A stretch of 64,000 nucleotides of DNA from Polyangium sp. y55x31 (GTDB taxonomy: Bacteria > Myxococcota_A > Polyangia > Polyangiales > Polyangiaceae), in assembly GCF_029946505.1 (NCBI RefSeq), contig NZ_JARZHG010000036.1:1-64000 (forward strand), written 5' to 3'. The position numbers were made by a program, and so were the translations under genes. The first letter of the stretch is position 1; each line of letters starts with the position of its first letter. Shown here in pieces: positions 54,145 to 63,991 of this stretch. A model generated the notes under the pieces. It saw only the letters and a list, made by a program, of their open reading frames with translations, did no database searches and was not told the origin of the DNA.

Positions 54145-56868
54145 ATGCCCCTTTCGCCTGGAGACAGGTTCGATCGGTACGTCGTCGAAGCGCTGCTCGG
54201 CGAAGGCGGCATGGGCGAGGTGTATCGCGCGCACGATACGCGCCTCGATCGCGCCGTCGCGCTCAAGGTGCTCCGCCGCGACGCCCAGGGCGCGAGCGAG
54301 ACCTGGGGCCGGCAGGTGCGCCGCATGCTGCGCGAGGCGCGGATCGCCGCGGCCTTGAGTGATCCCGGCATCGTCGCGGTCTACGACGTCGGCGAGCACG
54401 AGGGCACGCCTTTCATCGCGATGGAGCTCGTGCAAGGCAAGCTCCTGCGCGACCTCATCTGCAAAGACGCGCCGATCGGCGAGCGGATCGCCATGCTCTC
54501 CGCGGTCGCAGAGGTCCTCTGCGTCGCGCATCGCGCAGGTCTCGTGCACCGCGACGTCAAGCCCGAGAACGTGATGATCCGCGAGGACGGCGCCATCAAG
54601 GTCCTCGATTTCGGCATCGCGCGGCGCACCGACGACGAGAGCGTGGCCGAAGGGCAGGACGATTTCGCGACGCGCACCGGCGACGGCTCGTTCATCGGCA
54701 CCCCCGCGTACATGGCGCCCGAGCAGGTGAAGGGCGAGCCCGTCGACGCGCGGGCCGATCAATTCGCCTGGGGCGTGACCGCGTACGAGCTGCTCATGGG
54801 CAAGCTCCCGTTTCGCTCGGATCGCGGGCCCGTGAGCCTCATCGCCTCGATCCTCAGCGACGACCCTCCGCCGATGGACGGCGTGCCGCCGGAGATCGAG
54901 GCCGTGGTCCTGCGCGCGCTCGCCAAGGAGCCCGCCGATCGCCACGCCTCGATGGACGCCATCGCCTCCGCGCTCGCGCCCTTCGCCACGCCGATCACCA
55001 CGCTCGTGCGCAGAAACGACGAGCCCGCGCCCGCCGCGCGTCCTTCCGCGCGGGAGCCGCGCCCGCCCGCGAACACCTCCTCGCGCAGCACGACGAGCCG
55101 CGGGAGCGCGCGCCGCGCCGCCACGCATCACACGCCCCAGGCGACCACGCGCGCGTCTGCGCGCTCGCGCCGCTTCCTCGGCCTCGCTGCCGTCGTCACC
55201 CTGGGCCTCGCGACGGCCGGCGTCTTCCTCGCCCGCAAGGCCAGGACCGCGCCGCCGCCCGTGCTCGCGCGGACCGCGCTCACGCCGGTCCCGACGGCCG
55301 TCACCGCCTTGCCTTTGCCGACGTTCGCCAATGAAGAGGCGCGCTCGGCGTATCGGGAAGGGCTCCAGGCGTTGCGGGACGGCGCCTGGAGGACGGCGTA
55401 TGCCGCGTTCGCGCGCGCCACGCAGGCCGATCCGGGCCTCACCGCGGCCTGGCTGCGCATGGCCATCGTCATCTGGGACGCCGACATCACGACCGCGCGG
55501 GAGCATTTTCGCCGCGCGGTCATGGGCCGCGCGACGCTCGAACCACACGACCAGGCCCTCCTCGACGCGCACGAGCCGCTCATCCAGCGCACGCCGAGTG
55601 ATGTCCGGGAAGCCACCCGGCGCCTCGCGATCGCCTCGACGCGATTCCCGGGCAACGCAGAGATCGCGAACTACTATTCGATGTTCGCGAACTCGTACCT
55701 GCCGCCCTCCGACGTCCTGCCGCTCGTCGATCGATGCCTCGCGATCGATCCGCTCTACGGCGATTGCTTGCAGGGCCGGGCGCGCATGCTCATCCGTCGC
55801 ACCGGGCAAATCGAGGAGGGGCTCGCGGCGCTCGAACGCTGCATCGAGGCGACCCCGGCCGCCTCCGATTGCCTCATGGATCGCGGCGACACGAACATTG
55901 CGCTCGGCCGGTGCTCGGTCGTCGAGGCCGGGGCGCGAGAATGGATCGCCAAGGTCGGCACGGCGCCCACCGCCCACATGCAGCTCGCGGCCGCGCTTTA
56001 TGCGCGCGGCGCGCCCGAGGCCGCCGTGAAGACCGCCGTCGACACGGCCGCGGCGCAGTTCCGCGCGCAGGGGCTCGAGGCCGAGGCCTCGAAGCACCTC
56101 ATCCTGCACGAGATCGCCGTGGGCAGGTTCGAGAACGCCGAGCGCATGCTCCGCGACCACCAGCGCCTCGTCGCGAACGATCCGGCCGCGGGGGCGCACG
56201 GCTGGGCGGCGAACACGCTCGTCGAGGTGCTCGAAGAAATGGGCCGCGACGCGGACGCGGGCCGCGAGGCCCAGAGCTTCCGCGCGCGCCGCGGGGCGCT
56301 GATCACCGATCCTTCGAGCGGGGATGTCTCCGTGCATCTCCTCCGCGCCGAGCTCGCCGCCGGGCTCATCACCCGGCAGGTCTACGAGGCCGAGCGCGCG
56401 GCCTGGGCGAAGGTCCACTCCGATCCGCTGTATCGCATCGGCGTGTGGGCCACCGGCTATGCGCTCGTCGCCCGCGACATCGAGGAGGCCAAGGCCGCGC
56501 TCGACGTGATGCCGGCGGAGGTCCTCGCCAAACGGAGCTTTTCCCTCCACTTCGGCCTCGTGCTCGACAGCGCGCTCGGCCGGACGTATTGGCTTGCGGG
56601 CAACCCCAAAGCCGCGCTGCCGCACCTCGTGGCCGCCACGGTCTCGTGCAGCGGCCTCTTCGAGCCCATGATGCCCACGCAGCACATGCGCCACACGAAG
56701 AGCCTCCACCTGCTCGGCCTCGTCCGTGAGGCCCTCGGCGATCGCTCGGGCGCCTGTGACGCCTTCGGCCGCGTCCTCGCGCGCTGGGGCGGGGCGCGCG
56801 CCTCGCGCACCGCGGCCGAGGCCCGCGCGCACGTGAAGGCGCTCGGGTGCGAGACGAAGGCCGGTTGA
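54145..56868 (+). CDS. Receptor-like Ser/Thr protein kinase 2 of the array
   Basis: 907 residues, paralogous to its neighbours. Kinase motifs: LLGEGGMGEVYRA, VALKVLRRD, VHRDVKPENVMI, LDFGIARR and GTPAYMAPEQV. A Ser/Arg-rich linker precedes the span GLAAVVTLGLATAGVFLA (about 343-365). The periplasmic part has the same repeats and cysteines (LYGDCLQ, ASDCLMDRGDTN, LGRCSVVE, SGACDAFG, ALGCE) plus an extra VSCSGLF cysteine; where the others have YADCWQ it has LYGDCLQ. It begins 54 bp after the methyltransferase gene and ends 3 bp before the next kinase, so the two kinases are probably co-translated. Confidence 0.9.
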   Translation: MPLSPGDRFDRYVVEALLGEGGMGEVYRAHDTRLDRAVALKVLRRDAQGASETWGRQVRRMLREARIAAALSDPGIVAVYDVGEHEGTPFIAMELVQGKLLRDLICKDAPIGERIAMLSAVAEVLCVAHRAGLVHRDVKPENVMIREDGAIKVLDFGIARRTDDESVAEGQDDFATRTGDGSFIGTPAYMAPEQVKGEPVDARADQFAWGVTAYELLMGKLPFRSDRGPVSLIASILSDDPPPMDGVPPEIEAVVLRALAKEPADRHASMDAIASALAPFATPITTLVRRNDEPAPAARPSAREPRPPANTSSRSTTSRGSARRAATHHTPQATTRASARSRRFLGLAAVVTLGLATAGVFLARKARTAPPPVLARTALTPVPTAVTALPLPTFANEEARSAYREGLQALRDGAWRTAYAAFARATQADPGLTAAWLRMAIVIWDADITTAREHFRRAVMGRATLEPHDQALLDAHEPLIQRTPSDVREATRRLAIASTRFPGNAEIANYYSMFANSYLPPSDVLPLVDRCLAIDPLYGDCLQGRARMLIRRTGQIEEGLAALERCIEATPAASDCLMDRGDTNIALGRCSVVEAGAREWIAKVGTAPTAHMQLAAALYARGAPEAAVKTAVDTAAAQFRAQGLEAEASKHLILHEIAVGRFENAERMLRDHQRLVANDPAAGAHGWAANTLVEVLEEMGRDADAGREAQSFRARRGALITDPSSGDVSVHLLRAELAAGLITRQVYEAERAAWAKVHSDPLYRIGVWATGYALVARDIEEAKAALDVMPAEVLAKRSFSLHFGLVLDSALGRTYWLAGNPKAALPHLVAATVSCSGLFEPMMPTQHMRHTKSLHLLGLVREALGDRSGACDAFGRVLARWGGARASRTAAEARAHVKALGCETKAG

Positions 56869-56871
56869 CGC

Positions 56872-59475
56872 ATGACCGACTTCAAGCGGTTTTCGGGCGG
56901 CGAGACCTTCGGCCGATACGTCGTCGAGTCCCTTCTCGGCGAGGGGGGCATGGGCGAGGTGTATCGCGCCCTCGACACGCGCCTCGGCCGCAAGATCGCG
57001 CTGAAGGTCCTGCGCAAGGACGCCGATCTCTCCGAGGACGCTTGGGCCGAGGAGTCCTCGCGCATGCTCCGCGAGGCGCGCGCGGCCGCGGCGCTCTCGC
57101 ACGCCGGCATCGTGGCGATCTACGACGTCGGCGAGCTCGACGGCACCGCGTTCATCGCCATGGAGATCGCCGAGGGCGAGCCCTTGCGCGCGCTCGTCGG
57201 CGGGGACGCGCCCGACGCACGCAAGATCCAGATCCTGCACGACGTCGCGCGTGCGCTCGCCGCGGCCCACAAGGCGGGCCTCGTCCACCGCGACGTCAAA
57301 CCCGAGAACATCGTCGTGAGCGCCGCGGGCACCGTGAAGGTGCTCGATTTCGGCATCGCGCGTGGCCTCGATCGCGAGACCGATCCTGGCGCGCGGACGC
57401 TCGAGGTCGAGCCCGCCGAGTCGCTGTTCCACGGCACCCCCGCGTACACGGCGCCCGAGCAGCTCACGGGCGAGGCGCTCGACGCGCGCTCCGATCAGTT
57501 CGGCTGGGGCGTCGTCGCGCACGAGCTCTTCGAGGGCGAGCTCCCGTTCCGCGCGGACAAAGGTCCGGCGGTCCTCCTGAGCTCGATCCTCGCCGACGAG
57601 CCCAAGCCGATGACCCGCGCGCCCGAGGGAATCCGCGCCCTCGTCCAGCGCGCGCTCGCCAAGGACCCCGCCGATCGATTCCCCTCGATGACCGCCCTCG
57701 CCGACGAGCTCGCGCTCCTGTCGATCGAAGACGACCCATCCCCCGAGCCGCCTTCCCCGCCAAACCCGCCCGGGAAGGCCTCTTCCCCCGCGGCTCGCGT
57801 GTTCGCCCTCGTCGCCGGCCTCGCCGCGCTCGTGGCCTTCGTGTGGTTTGCCGTTCGTCGCGAAAAACCGCCCGTCGTCGCGCTCGTCTCGCCCGTCGCA
57901 TCGGCCGCGGCTCCGGCCGGGACTGCGATCACCGACCTCCCGCTCCCGACCACGGACAAACCCGAGGCGCTCGTCGCGTATCGCGAGGGGGTCCAGGCCG
58001 TGCGTGACGCTTCCTGGTCGACGGCGCGCCTCGCCTTCGATCGCGCCCGCAAGGCCGATCCCTCGCTCGCGCTCGCGCATCTCCGTTATGCGATGGTCGC
58101 GATCGACTCCGACGACCTCGACCCCTCGCGCGAGGCCTACCGGGTCGCCTTCCTTTTGCGGTCCTCGCTCGGCGAGCGTGATCATGCGCTGCTCGACGCG
58201 CTCGAACCCTTTTTGCAGCGCGACCCGCCCGACCTCACCGAGATGCGCCGCCGCGTCACGGAGCTCTCGGCCCGGTATCCGGGCGACGCCGAGCTCGTGT
58301 ACTGGCGGTTTTTCCCGTTCGTCCACCACACCCCGGCCGAGGTCCTCACGCTCACCGAGCGTTGCCTCGTGCTCGACGATCGATACGCCGATTGCTGGCA
58401 AACCCAGGCCCGCGCGCTCCTCGCCCTCGGTCGGACCGAGGACGCGAGGCGCGCGCTCGATCGGTGCGTCGAGATCGCTCCCACCGCGGGCGACTGCATG
58501 TTCGACCGGGCCACCGTGGAGATCTTGTCGGGCCGCTGCGTGGGCCTCGAAGAGGTCGCGCGGAACTGGATCGCGAGGGAGCCCGACCTCGGCCGAGCGC
58601 ATGGGTATCTCGCGTCCGCGCTGTATGGGCAGGGCCGCGAGAACGCGGCTGTCCGCGCCGTCGTCGAAGTGGCGACGCAAAAGCTCCGCGTCTCGGGCTT
58701 CCAGGTCGAGGCCCTGACGCTCGATTTCGGGTTCGCCGCGGGCACGGGGGATTTCGAGTCCGCGCTCCAGGCCGGGCAGCAGACGAGCACCGTCGGCGAC
58801 ATCGATCATGGGGCCGGCCCCACGGCCAAACAAATCTTTCTTTTGCTCGAGCTCGGGCGCACCGCGGATGCGGGCCGTATCGCCTCGGACTTCCTCGCGC
58901 GGCAGACGGCCTCGCTCCGCTCCAGCGTCGAGGGATGCATCGTCGACCCGGACCCTTTGTTTTACGCCGTCGCCCATCGCGCGGGCCTGATCTCGGCGGA
59001 GGACCGCGCTGCGCATCGCGACGCCTGGATACAACGCTGCGCCGATCAGGGCGACGCCGCCTCCGCCTGGTACGCCGCGTATGCCCTGCCTGCGATCACG
59101 CCCGACGACGCGCGCGAGGCGCTCGCCGCGTTGCCGCGTTTCACCGTGCGTCCCGAGGACGCCCCTTTCTATCGCGCCCATTATGCCGCCGCGCTTCGCG
59201 GAAAGGTCCGGTTCCTCGCGGGCGAGATGGACGCGGCGCTGCCGGACCTCGTCCAGGCCTCGAACCATTGCGCCATGTTGATGGATCCGGTCGGCTATTT
59301 GCAGAACCAGCATCGCATCGGGGTCGCGCGTGAAACGCGGGGTGAAAAGGATCTCGCGTGCGCTGCGTACAGGACGGTCCTTTCGCGCTGGGGCGCGGCG
59401 AAGGACTCGATCACGGCGCGCGATGTCGCGCGTCGAGCCAAGGCGCTCGGCTGTGAGCCCCGGCGCGGACCCTGA
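56872..59475 (+). CDS. Receptor-like Ser/Thr protein kinase 3 of the array
   Basis: 867 residues, the shortest of the four. Kinase motifs: LLGEGGMGEVYRA, IALKVLRKD, VHRDVKPENIVV, LDFGIARG and GTPAYTAPEQL (Thr where the others have Met). A short linker leads to the span VFALVAGLAALVAFVWFAV (about 309-330). The periplasmic part has RYADCWQ, GDCMFDRAT, LSGRCVGLE, DLACAAYR and KALGCE, and an extra pair of cysteines (VEGCIVDPD and QRCADQGD). Only 3 bp separate it from kinase 2, and 57 bp from kinase 4. Confidence 0.9.
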   Translation: MTDFKRFSGGETFGRYVVESLLGEGGMGEVYRALDTRLGRKIALKVLRKDADLSEDAWAEESSRMLREARAAAALSHAGIVAIYDVGELDGTAFIAMEIAEGEPLRALVGGDAPDARKIQILHDVARALAAAHKAGLVHRDVKPENIVVSAAGTVKVLDFGIARGLDRETDPGARTLEVEPAESLFHGTPAYTAPEQLTGEALDARSDQFGWGVVAHELFEGELPFRADKGPAVLLSSILADEPKPMTRAPEGIRALVQRALAKDPADRFPSMTALADELALLSIEDDPSPEPPSPPNPPGKASSPAARVFALVAGLAALVAFVWFAVRREKPPVVALVSPVASAAAPAGTAITDLPLPTTDKPEALVAYREGVQAVRDASWSTARLAFDRARKADPSLALAHLRYAMVAIDSDDLDPSREAYRVAFLLRSSLGERDHALLDALEPFLQRDPPDLTEMRRRVTELSARYPGDAELVYWRFFPFVHHTPAEVLTLTERCLVLDDRYADCWQTQARALLALGRTEDARRALDRCVEIAPTAGDCMFDRATVEILSGRCVGLEEVARNWIAREPDLGRAHGYLASALYGQGRENAAVRAVVEVATQKLRVSGFQVEALTLDFGFAAGTGDFESALQAGQQTSTVGDIDHGAGPTAKQIFLLLELGRTADAGRIASDFLARQTASLRSSVEGCIVDPDPLFYAVAHRAGLISAEDRAAHRDAWIQRCADQGDAASAWYAAYALPAITPDDAREALAALPRFTVRPEDAPFYRAHYAAALRGKVRFLAGEMDAALPDLVQASNHCAMLMDPVGYLQNQHRIGVARETRGEKDLACAAYRTVLSRWGAAKDSITARDVARRAKALGCEPRRGP

Positions 59476-59532
59476 CGAACGCGCCATCCTTGCCTGGGCG
59501 GGAGCCGCTTTACGGGCTACGATGTTCCCGTC

Positions 59533-62259
59533 ATGCGTTTCTCGCCGGGGGAGTCCTTCGACCGCTACGTCATCGAGTCGCTCTTGGGCGAGGGTGGCAT
59601 GGGCGAGGTGTACCGCGCCGAGGACACCCGCCTCCGCCGCAAAATCGCGCTCAAGGTGCTGCGCCGCGGCGACGAGGCCGACAGCGAGACGTGGGGCCGT
59701 GCGGTCGCGCGTATGCTCCGCGAGGCGCGCGCGGTCGCGGCGCTCTCCCATCCGGGCATCGTCGCCATCTACGACGTCGGCGAGCACGACGGCGCCCCGT
59801 TCATCGCGATGGAGCTCGTCGAGGGCCGCCCTTTGCGTGCCCTCGTCGGCGGGGACGAACCCCTCGGTACGCGCCTGCGGATCCTCCTCGAGATCGCGCG
59901 GGCCCTCTCGGCCGCGCATCAGGCGGGCCTCGTGCATCGCGACGTCAAACCCGAGAACGTCGTCGTGCGCGCCGACGGCGCCGTCAAAGTCCTCGATTTC
60001 GGAATCGCTCGCAAGCTCTCGCGCGCGAGCGCCGATCCGCTCGGGCCCACGGCGGACGGCGCGCTCTCCACGATGACGGCCGAGGGCGCGCTCGTCGGCA
60101 CCCCGGCATACATGGCGCCCGAGCAGCTCCGCGGCGAGGAGATCGACGCGCGCGCCGATCAGTTCGCCTGGGGCGTCCTCGCGTATGAATTGCTCGCGGG
60201 CAAGCTCCCGTTTCGTTCGGACAAGGGCGCCGTCAGCCTCATGGCCTCGATCCTGAGCGACGAACCGCCGAAGCTCACCAGCGTGCCCGACGGCGTCTGG
60301 CAAATCGTCGCGCGTGCCCTCGCGAAGGAGCCCGAGGCGCGATTCGCCTCGATGGACGAGATCGCCCAGAACCTCCGCGCCTTCGTCACCGCGGAGGACA
60401 CGAAGGCCATCACGAGCCGCCGCAACGTCGTCCTCGTCTCGACGGGTGATACCCGCGCGCCCGTCGCCGCCTCGATCCCGCCCGCGACGGCTGCGCGCAA
60501 GCCCTGGGTGGTCGCGGCGTCCGTCGTCGCCCTGCTCGCGGCCGGCGCTGCCGCGTTTGCCCTTCGCAAGGCGCCGGCCGACGTGCAGGCCTCGCAGGCG
60601 CCGGGATCGGCGGCCGCTCTTGCCGGCCCCGCGCCCACGGCCGTCACCGAATTGCCCGTGCCGCCCACGGACAGCGCGGCGGCGCGGCTTGCATTTCGCG
60701 AGGGGCTCCAGGCGATCCGGGATGCCACCTGGGACACGGCGATTGCCGCATTCGATCGGGCGCGCAAGGCCGATCCTGGCATGGCCGCGGCGCACCTCCG
60801 GTATGCGGCGCTCCAGAGCTCGTTCGACATCAACGCGGCCCGCGAGGCGTTTCGCAAGGCGATCGGCCTCCGCGCCTCCCTCTCCGAGCGCGACCAGGCG
60901 TTCCTCGACGCGCTCGAGCCGATGGTCCAGAACGACCCCGGCGATTGCGCCACGTCGGCCCGGAGGTTCGAGGCCCTCGTGGCGAAATGGCCCGGCGACG
61001 CGGAGCTCGTCTTCTGGCAGGCGCGCCAGCACCTCCACGCCACGAAAAACGCTGATCCCGACCGGGTCCTTTCGCTCGCCAATCGCTGCGTCGAGCTCGA
61101 CCCTCAATATGCCGATTGCTGGCAGACGAAGCAGTTTGCCCTGAAGCCCCTCGGCCGGTACGAGGAGGCGCTCGTCGCGCTCGAAAAATGCATCGAGGTC
61201 TCGGCCGGCGCGGTCGATTGCCTGAACGACAAGATCAAGATCGTCTCGTCGCTCGGCCAGTGTGATCTCGCGGCGGAGACAGCGCGGCGGTGGATGGCCA
61301 AGGAGCCCTCCTCGCCGAAGCCGCACGTGATGCTCGGCGCCGCGCTCTACGGCGCGGGCGAGCCCGAGGCGGCCGTCCGCGCGGCGCTCGACCAGGCGGA
61401 GCGGCGCTTCCGGGCCGCGGGCCAGCTCTGGCACGCGGAGGACCTCGTGGTCCGCCGCGCGGCGTCGTTCGGCGAGTTCACGACGGCGGCCCGCGCCGCC
61501 GATTCGCTCGTGACCATGACGCCGCCGCTGCCGCAGGACGAGGTCGCCGTGTATCAGCTACGGACCTTCGCGCGCGTGGAGCTCGGCGACCTCGAGGGAG
61601 CGGCCGCGGTCGCGGACGAATTCCTCGCGAAGAGCGCCCTCCGGACGTCGTACTTCGAGCTCGACGGCGTCCTCGATCCCACCGTGTACATGCATTCGCT
61701 GCGGCTCCGCGCCGGCAAGGAATCACGCGACGAATACGAGGCGGCGCGGTCTTCGTGGCTCGCGAAGCAGGACCTCACCACCGTCGTGGGGCGGAAGAAG
61801 GCCTGGGACGCGGCGTATGCCTGGCCCGCGTATTCGCCCGAGCTCGCGCGGGAGGCCCTCGCCAAGGAGGAGGAGCTCATGCGGCTCTCCGCCGGCGAGC
61901 GCGAGACCGGCGGCGCGCACTGGCTGAGCTCCCTCGCGCACGTCCGCCTGCTCGCCGGCCGCGAAAGCGAAGCGCTCCCGTACCTGGAGAAGGCCACGCA
62001 GGTGTGCCCGACCCCGTGGCAAGCCACGTGGTACGTCGAGCAGCAGGCGCACCTCGGCATCGCGCGCGAGGCCAAGGGCGACAAACCCGGCGCTTGCAGC
62101 GCGTATCGCGGCGTCCTCTCGCGCTGGAGCAATCCGAAGGAATCGGCCACGGCGCGCGAGGTCGAGAAGCGAGCCAAGGGCCTCGGCTGTGGGTTCCTCG
62201 CGGAGGGGGGGCTCGCGGGGCCTCGCTCGCCGCGGACCTCGAATCCGAACGCTGGCTGA
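59533..62259 (+). CDS. Receptor-like Ser/Thr protein kinase 4 of the array
   Basis: 908 residues. Kinase motifs: LLGEGGMGEVYRA, IALKVLRRG, VHRDVKPENVVV, LDFGIARK and GTPAYMAPEQL. The span is VVAASVVALLAAGAAAFAL (about 326-344). The periplasmic part has QYADCWQ, VDCLNDKI, LGQCDLAAE, PGACSAYR and GLGCGF. The last 20 residues (AGPRSPRTSNPNAG and before) extend past the end shared by the others and look unstructured. The next gene, a SpoIIE-type phosphatase, starts 97 bp later. Confidence 0.9.
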   Translation: MRFSPGESFDRYVIESLLGEGGMGEVYRAEDTRLRRKIALKVLRRGDEADSETWGRAVARMLREARAVAALSHPGIVAIYDVGEHDGAPFIAMELVEGRPLRALVGGDEPLGTRLRILLEIARALSAAHQAGLVHRDVKPENVVVRADGAVKVLDFGIARKLSRASADPLGPTADGALSTMTAEGALVGTPAYMAPEQLRGEEIDARADQFAWGVLAYELLAGKLPFRSDKGAVSLMASILSDEPPKLTSVPDGVWQIVARALAKEPEARFASMDEIAQNLRAFVTAEDTKAITSRRNVVLVSTGDTRAPVAASIPPATAARKPWVVAASVVALLAAGAAAFALRKAPADVQASQAPGSAAALAGPAPTAVTELPVPPTDSAAARLAFREGLQAIRDATWDTAIAAFDRARKADPGMAAAHLRYAALQSSFDINAAREAFRKAIGLRASLSERDQAFLDALEPMVQNDPGDCATSARRFEALVAKWPGDAELVFWQARQHLHATKNADPDRVLSLANRCVELDPQYADCWQTKQFALKPLGRYEEALVALEKCIEVSAGAVDCLNDKIKIVSSLGQCDLAAETARRWMAKEPSSPKPHVMLGAALYGAGEPEAAVRAALDQAERRFRAAGQLWHAEDLVVRRAASFGEFTTAARAADSLVTMTPPLPQDEVAVYQLRTFARVELGDLEGAAAVADEFLAKSALRTSYFELDGVLDPTVYMHSLRLRAGKESRDEYEAARSSWLAKQDLTTVVGRKKAWDAAYAWPAYSPELAREALAKEEELMRLSAGERETGGAHWLSSLAHVRLLAGRESEALPYLEKATQVCPTPWQATWYVEQQAHLGIAREAKGDKPGACSAYRGVLSRWSNPKESATAREVEKRAKGLGCGFLAEGGLAGPRSPRTSNPNAG

Positions 62260-62356
62260 CGTTTTGGCCGCGCTGCGCGCGACGGTAGGCGCGCGCCGGC
62301 TTGCCACGTAAGATGCGCCGTCCCTTCGATTTCGAGCAGCCCCCCAGAGACCGCTC

Positions 62357-63991
62357 ATGACCGCCCCCCGAAGAGCCCCCGAAGAGCCTGCCGTGTCGGA
62401 CCCCGAGCGCCTCCTCCGCGACGCCACGCGGCTCCAGCTCGAGCTTGCCCGGATCGGAAGCCTCCTCCGCGAGCGCGGCGGCGACCTCGCGCGGGACCTG
62501 CCGCAGGACATCGACGCCGTGATCACGCAGCTCTCCGACTTTCGCGCGAGCCTCGACACGGATCGGCGCGAGCAGGAGGGCGCGATGTCGCGCGAGGCGC
62601 AGGCCGCGCTCTTCGAGGTCGGCAAGGCGATCACCTCGTCGCTCGACCTCAAGACCGTGCTGAACCAGTGCATGGACTCCGTGATCGAATTGACGAAGGC
62701 CGAGCGCGGCTACCTCGTCCTCGTCGACCAGCACGGCAGGCTCGACGTCCAGGTCGCGCGGAACCTCGATCAGGACACCATTCGCAGCATGGAGTTTGCG
62801 TATTCGAGCTCCGTGGTCGAGGAGGTCTTGAAGAGCGAGCGCAGCGTGCTCACGAGCAATGCGCAGACGGACGAGCGATTCGCGCTCCAGCGCAGCGTGG
62901 CGATGTTCCGGCTGACCAGCATCATGGCCGCGCCGCTGCGCATCCGGGGCAAGGTGATCGGCGTCCTCTACGTGGACAACCGCGCCTTCACCGGGCAGTT
63001 CTCCCAGGCGAAGCTCGATTTGCTGGAGGCGTTCGCGGGGCAGGCCGCCATCGCGATCCACAATGCGAAGCTGTTCGGGCAGACCGACGAGGCGCTCAAG
63101 CAACGCCTCCTCGAGCTCGAGGGCCTCTACAAAGAGCTCGCCGTGGCCCGCGAGCGCGCCGAAAATGGCCTCGCGGCCGTCGAGCGCGAGATGCAGATCG
63201 GCCGCGTCCTGCAATCCGAGTTCCTCCCGCGCGAGCTGCCCTCCTTGCCCGGCTGGCAGATCGCCTCGCGTTTCCTGCCGGCGCGCAAGCTCTCGGGCGA
63301 TTTCTACGACGTCTTTCAGCTCGCCTCCGGCGAGGTCGCCGTCGCGATCGCCGACGTCTGCGACAAGGGCGTCGGCGCCGCGCTCTTCATGTCCCTCGTC
63401 CGCGGCCTGCTCCGCGCCTTCGCGCTCCGCGCAGCCGATCCGACCGAGGCCCTCGCGGCGATCACCCAGACGAACGATTACCTCGCGGAGAACCATGGCC
63501 GCACGGCCATGTTCACGACCCTCTTTTTCGGGCTCCTCGATCCGGAGACCGGCGAGCTCTCCTATATCAATTGCGGGCACGACGCGCCCATCGTCCTCGG
63601 CGCGACGGGCGAGGAGCGGCGCCTCGAATCCACGGGCCCCGCGCTCGGCGCCATTCGCGACGTCGAATTCGAAACGGGCCGCGTCATCCTCCTGCCGGGC
63701 GATTCCCTCGTGGCGTTCACCGACGGCGTGAGCGACGCGCTCGACCCGTCCGAGCGCCCGTTCAGCGAGGAGGCGTTCCTCTCGATTCTGCGCGGCGGCG
63801 CGCCCTCCGTCACGGCCATGCTCGGCGACGTCGTGGCCGCGCTCCGGAACCACATCGGCGGCGCCGCGCAGTTCGACGACATCACCCTGCTCGCGCTCCG
63901 TCGCAATCCCTCGCGCCGCGAGTTCCCGACGGGCCAGTACCGCGTCATCGAGCCGATTGCGCAGGGCTCGGGAAAGCGCAACCGCCGCTGA
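62357..63991 (+). CDS. GAF-SpoIIE (PP2C-type) serine phosphatase
   Basis: 544 residues. A short helical N-terminus precedes a GAF domain (about 85-235; ALFEVGKAITSSLDLKTVL, YLVLVDQHGRLDVQV, GVLYVDNRAF). A coiled coil then connects to a SpoIIE/PPM phosphatase (about 280-505) with metal-ligand Asp residues in LSGDFYDVFQL and IADVCDKGVGAALFMS, SYINCGHDAPIVL, FTDGVSDALDP and FDDITLLAL. These enzymes dephosphorylate Ser/Thr residues, typically anti-sigma antagonists. No membrane span is present, so it is a soluble sensor phosphatase that could oppose the kinases upstream. The gene is complete; the stop lies 9 bp before the window end. Confidence 0.92.
   Translation: MTAPRRAPEEPAVSDPERLLRDATRLQLELARIGSLLRERGGDLARDLPQDIDAVITQLSDFRASLDTDRREQEGAMSREAQAALFEVGKAITSSLDLKTVLNQCMDSVIELTKAERGYLVLVDQHGRLDVQVARNLDQDTIRSMEFAYSSSVVEEVLKSERSVLTSNAQTDERFALQRSVAMFRLTSIMAAPLRIRGKVIGVLYVDNRAFTGQFSQAKLDLLEAFAGQAAIAIHNAKLFGQTDEALKQRLLELEGLYKELAVARERAENGLAAVEREMQIGRVLQSEFLPRELPSLPGWQIASRFLPARKLSGDFYDVFQLASGEVAVAIADVCDKGVGAALFMSLVRGLLRAFALRAADPTEALAAITQTNDYLAENHGRTAMFTTLFFGLLDPETGELSYINCGHDAPIVLGATGEERRLESTGPALGAIRDVEFETGRVILLPGDSLVAFTDGVSDALDPSERPFSEEAFLSILRGGAPSVTAMLGDVVAALRNHIGGAAQFDDITLLALRRNPSRREFPTGQYRVIEPIAQGSGKRNRR

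Noticed and set aside
54130-61434. A 2434-codon open frame on the minus strand
   Set aside because: It runs antisense through the methyltransferase-proximal kinase array. Its product is Arg/Ala/Glu low-complexity and mirrors the codon bias of the genuine kinase genes; high GC content keeps the frame free of stops.
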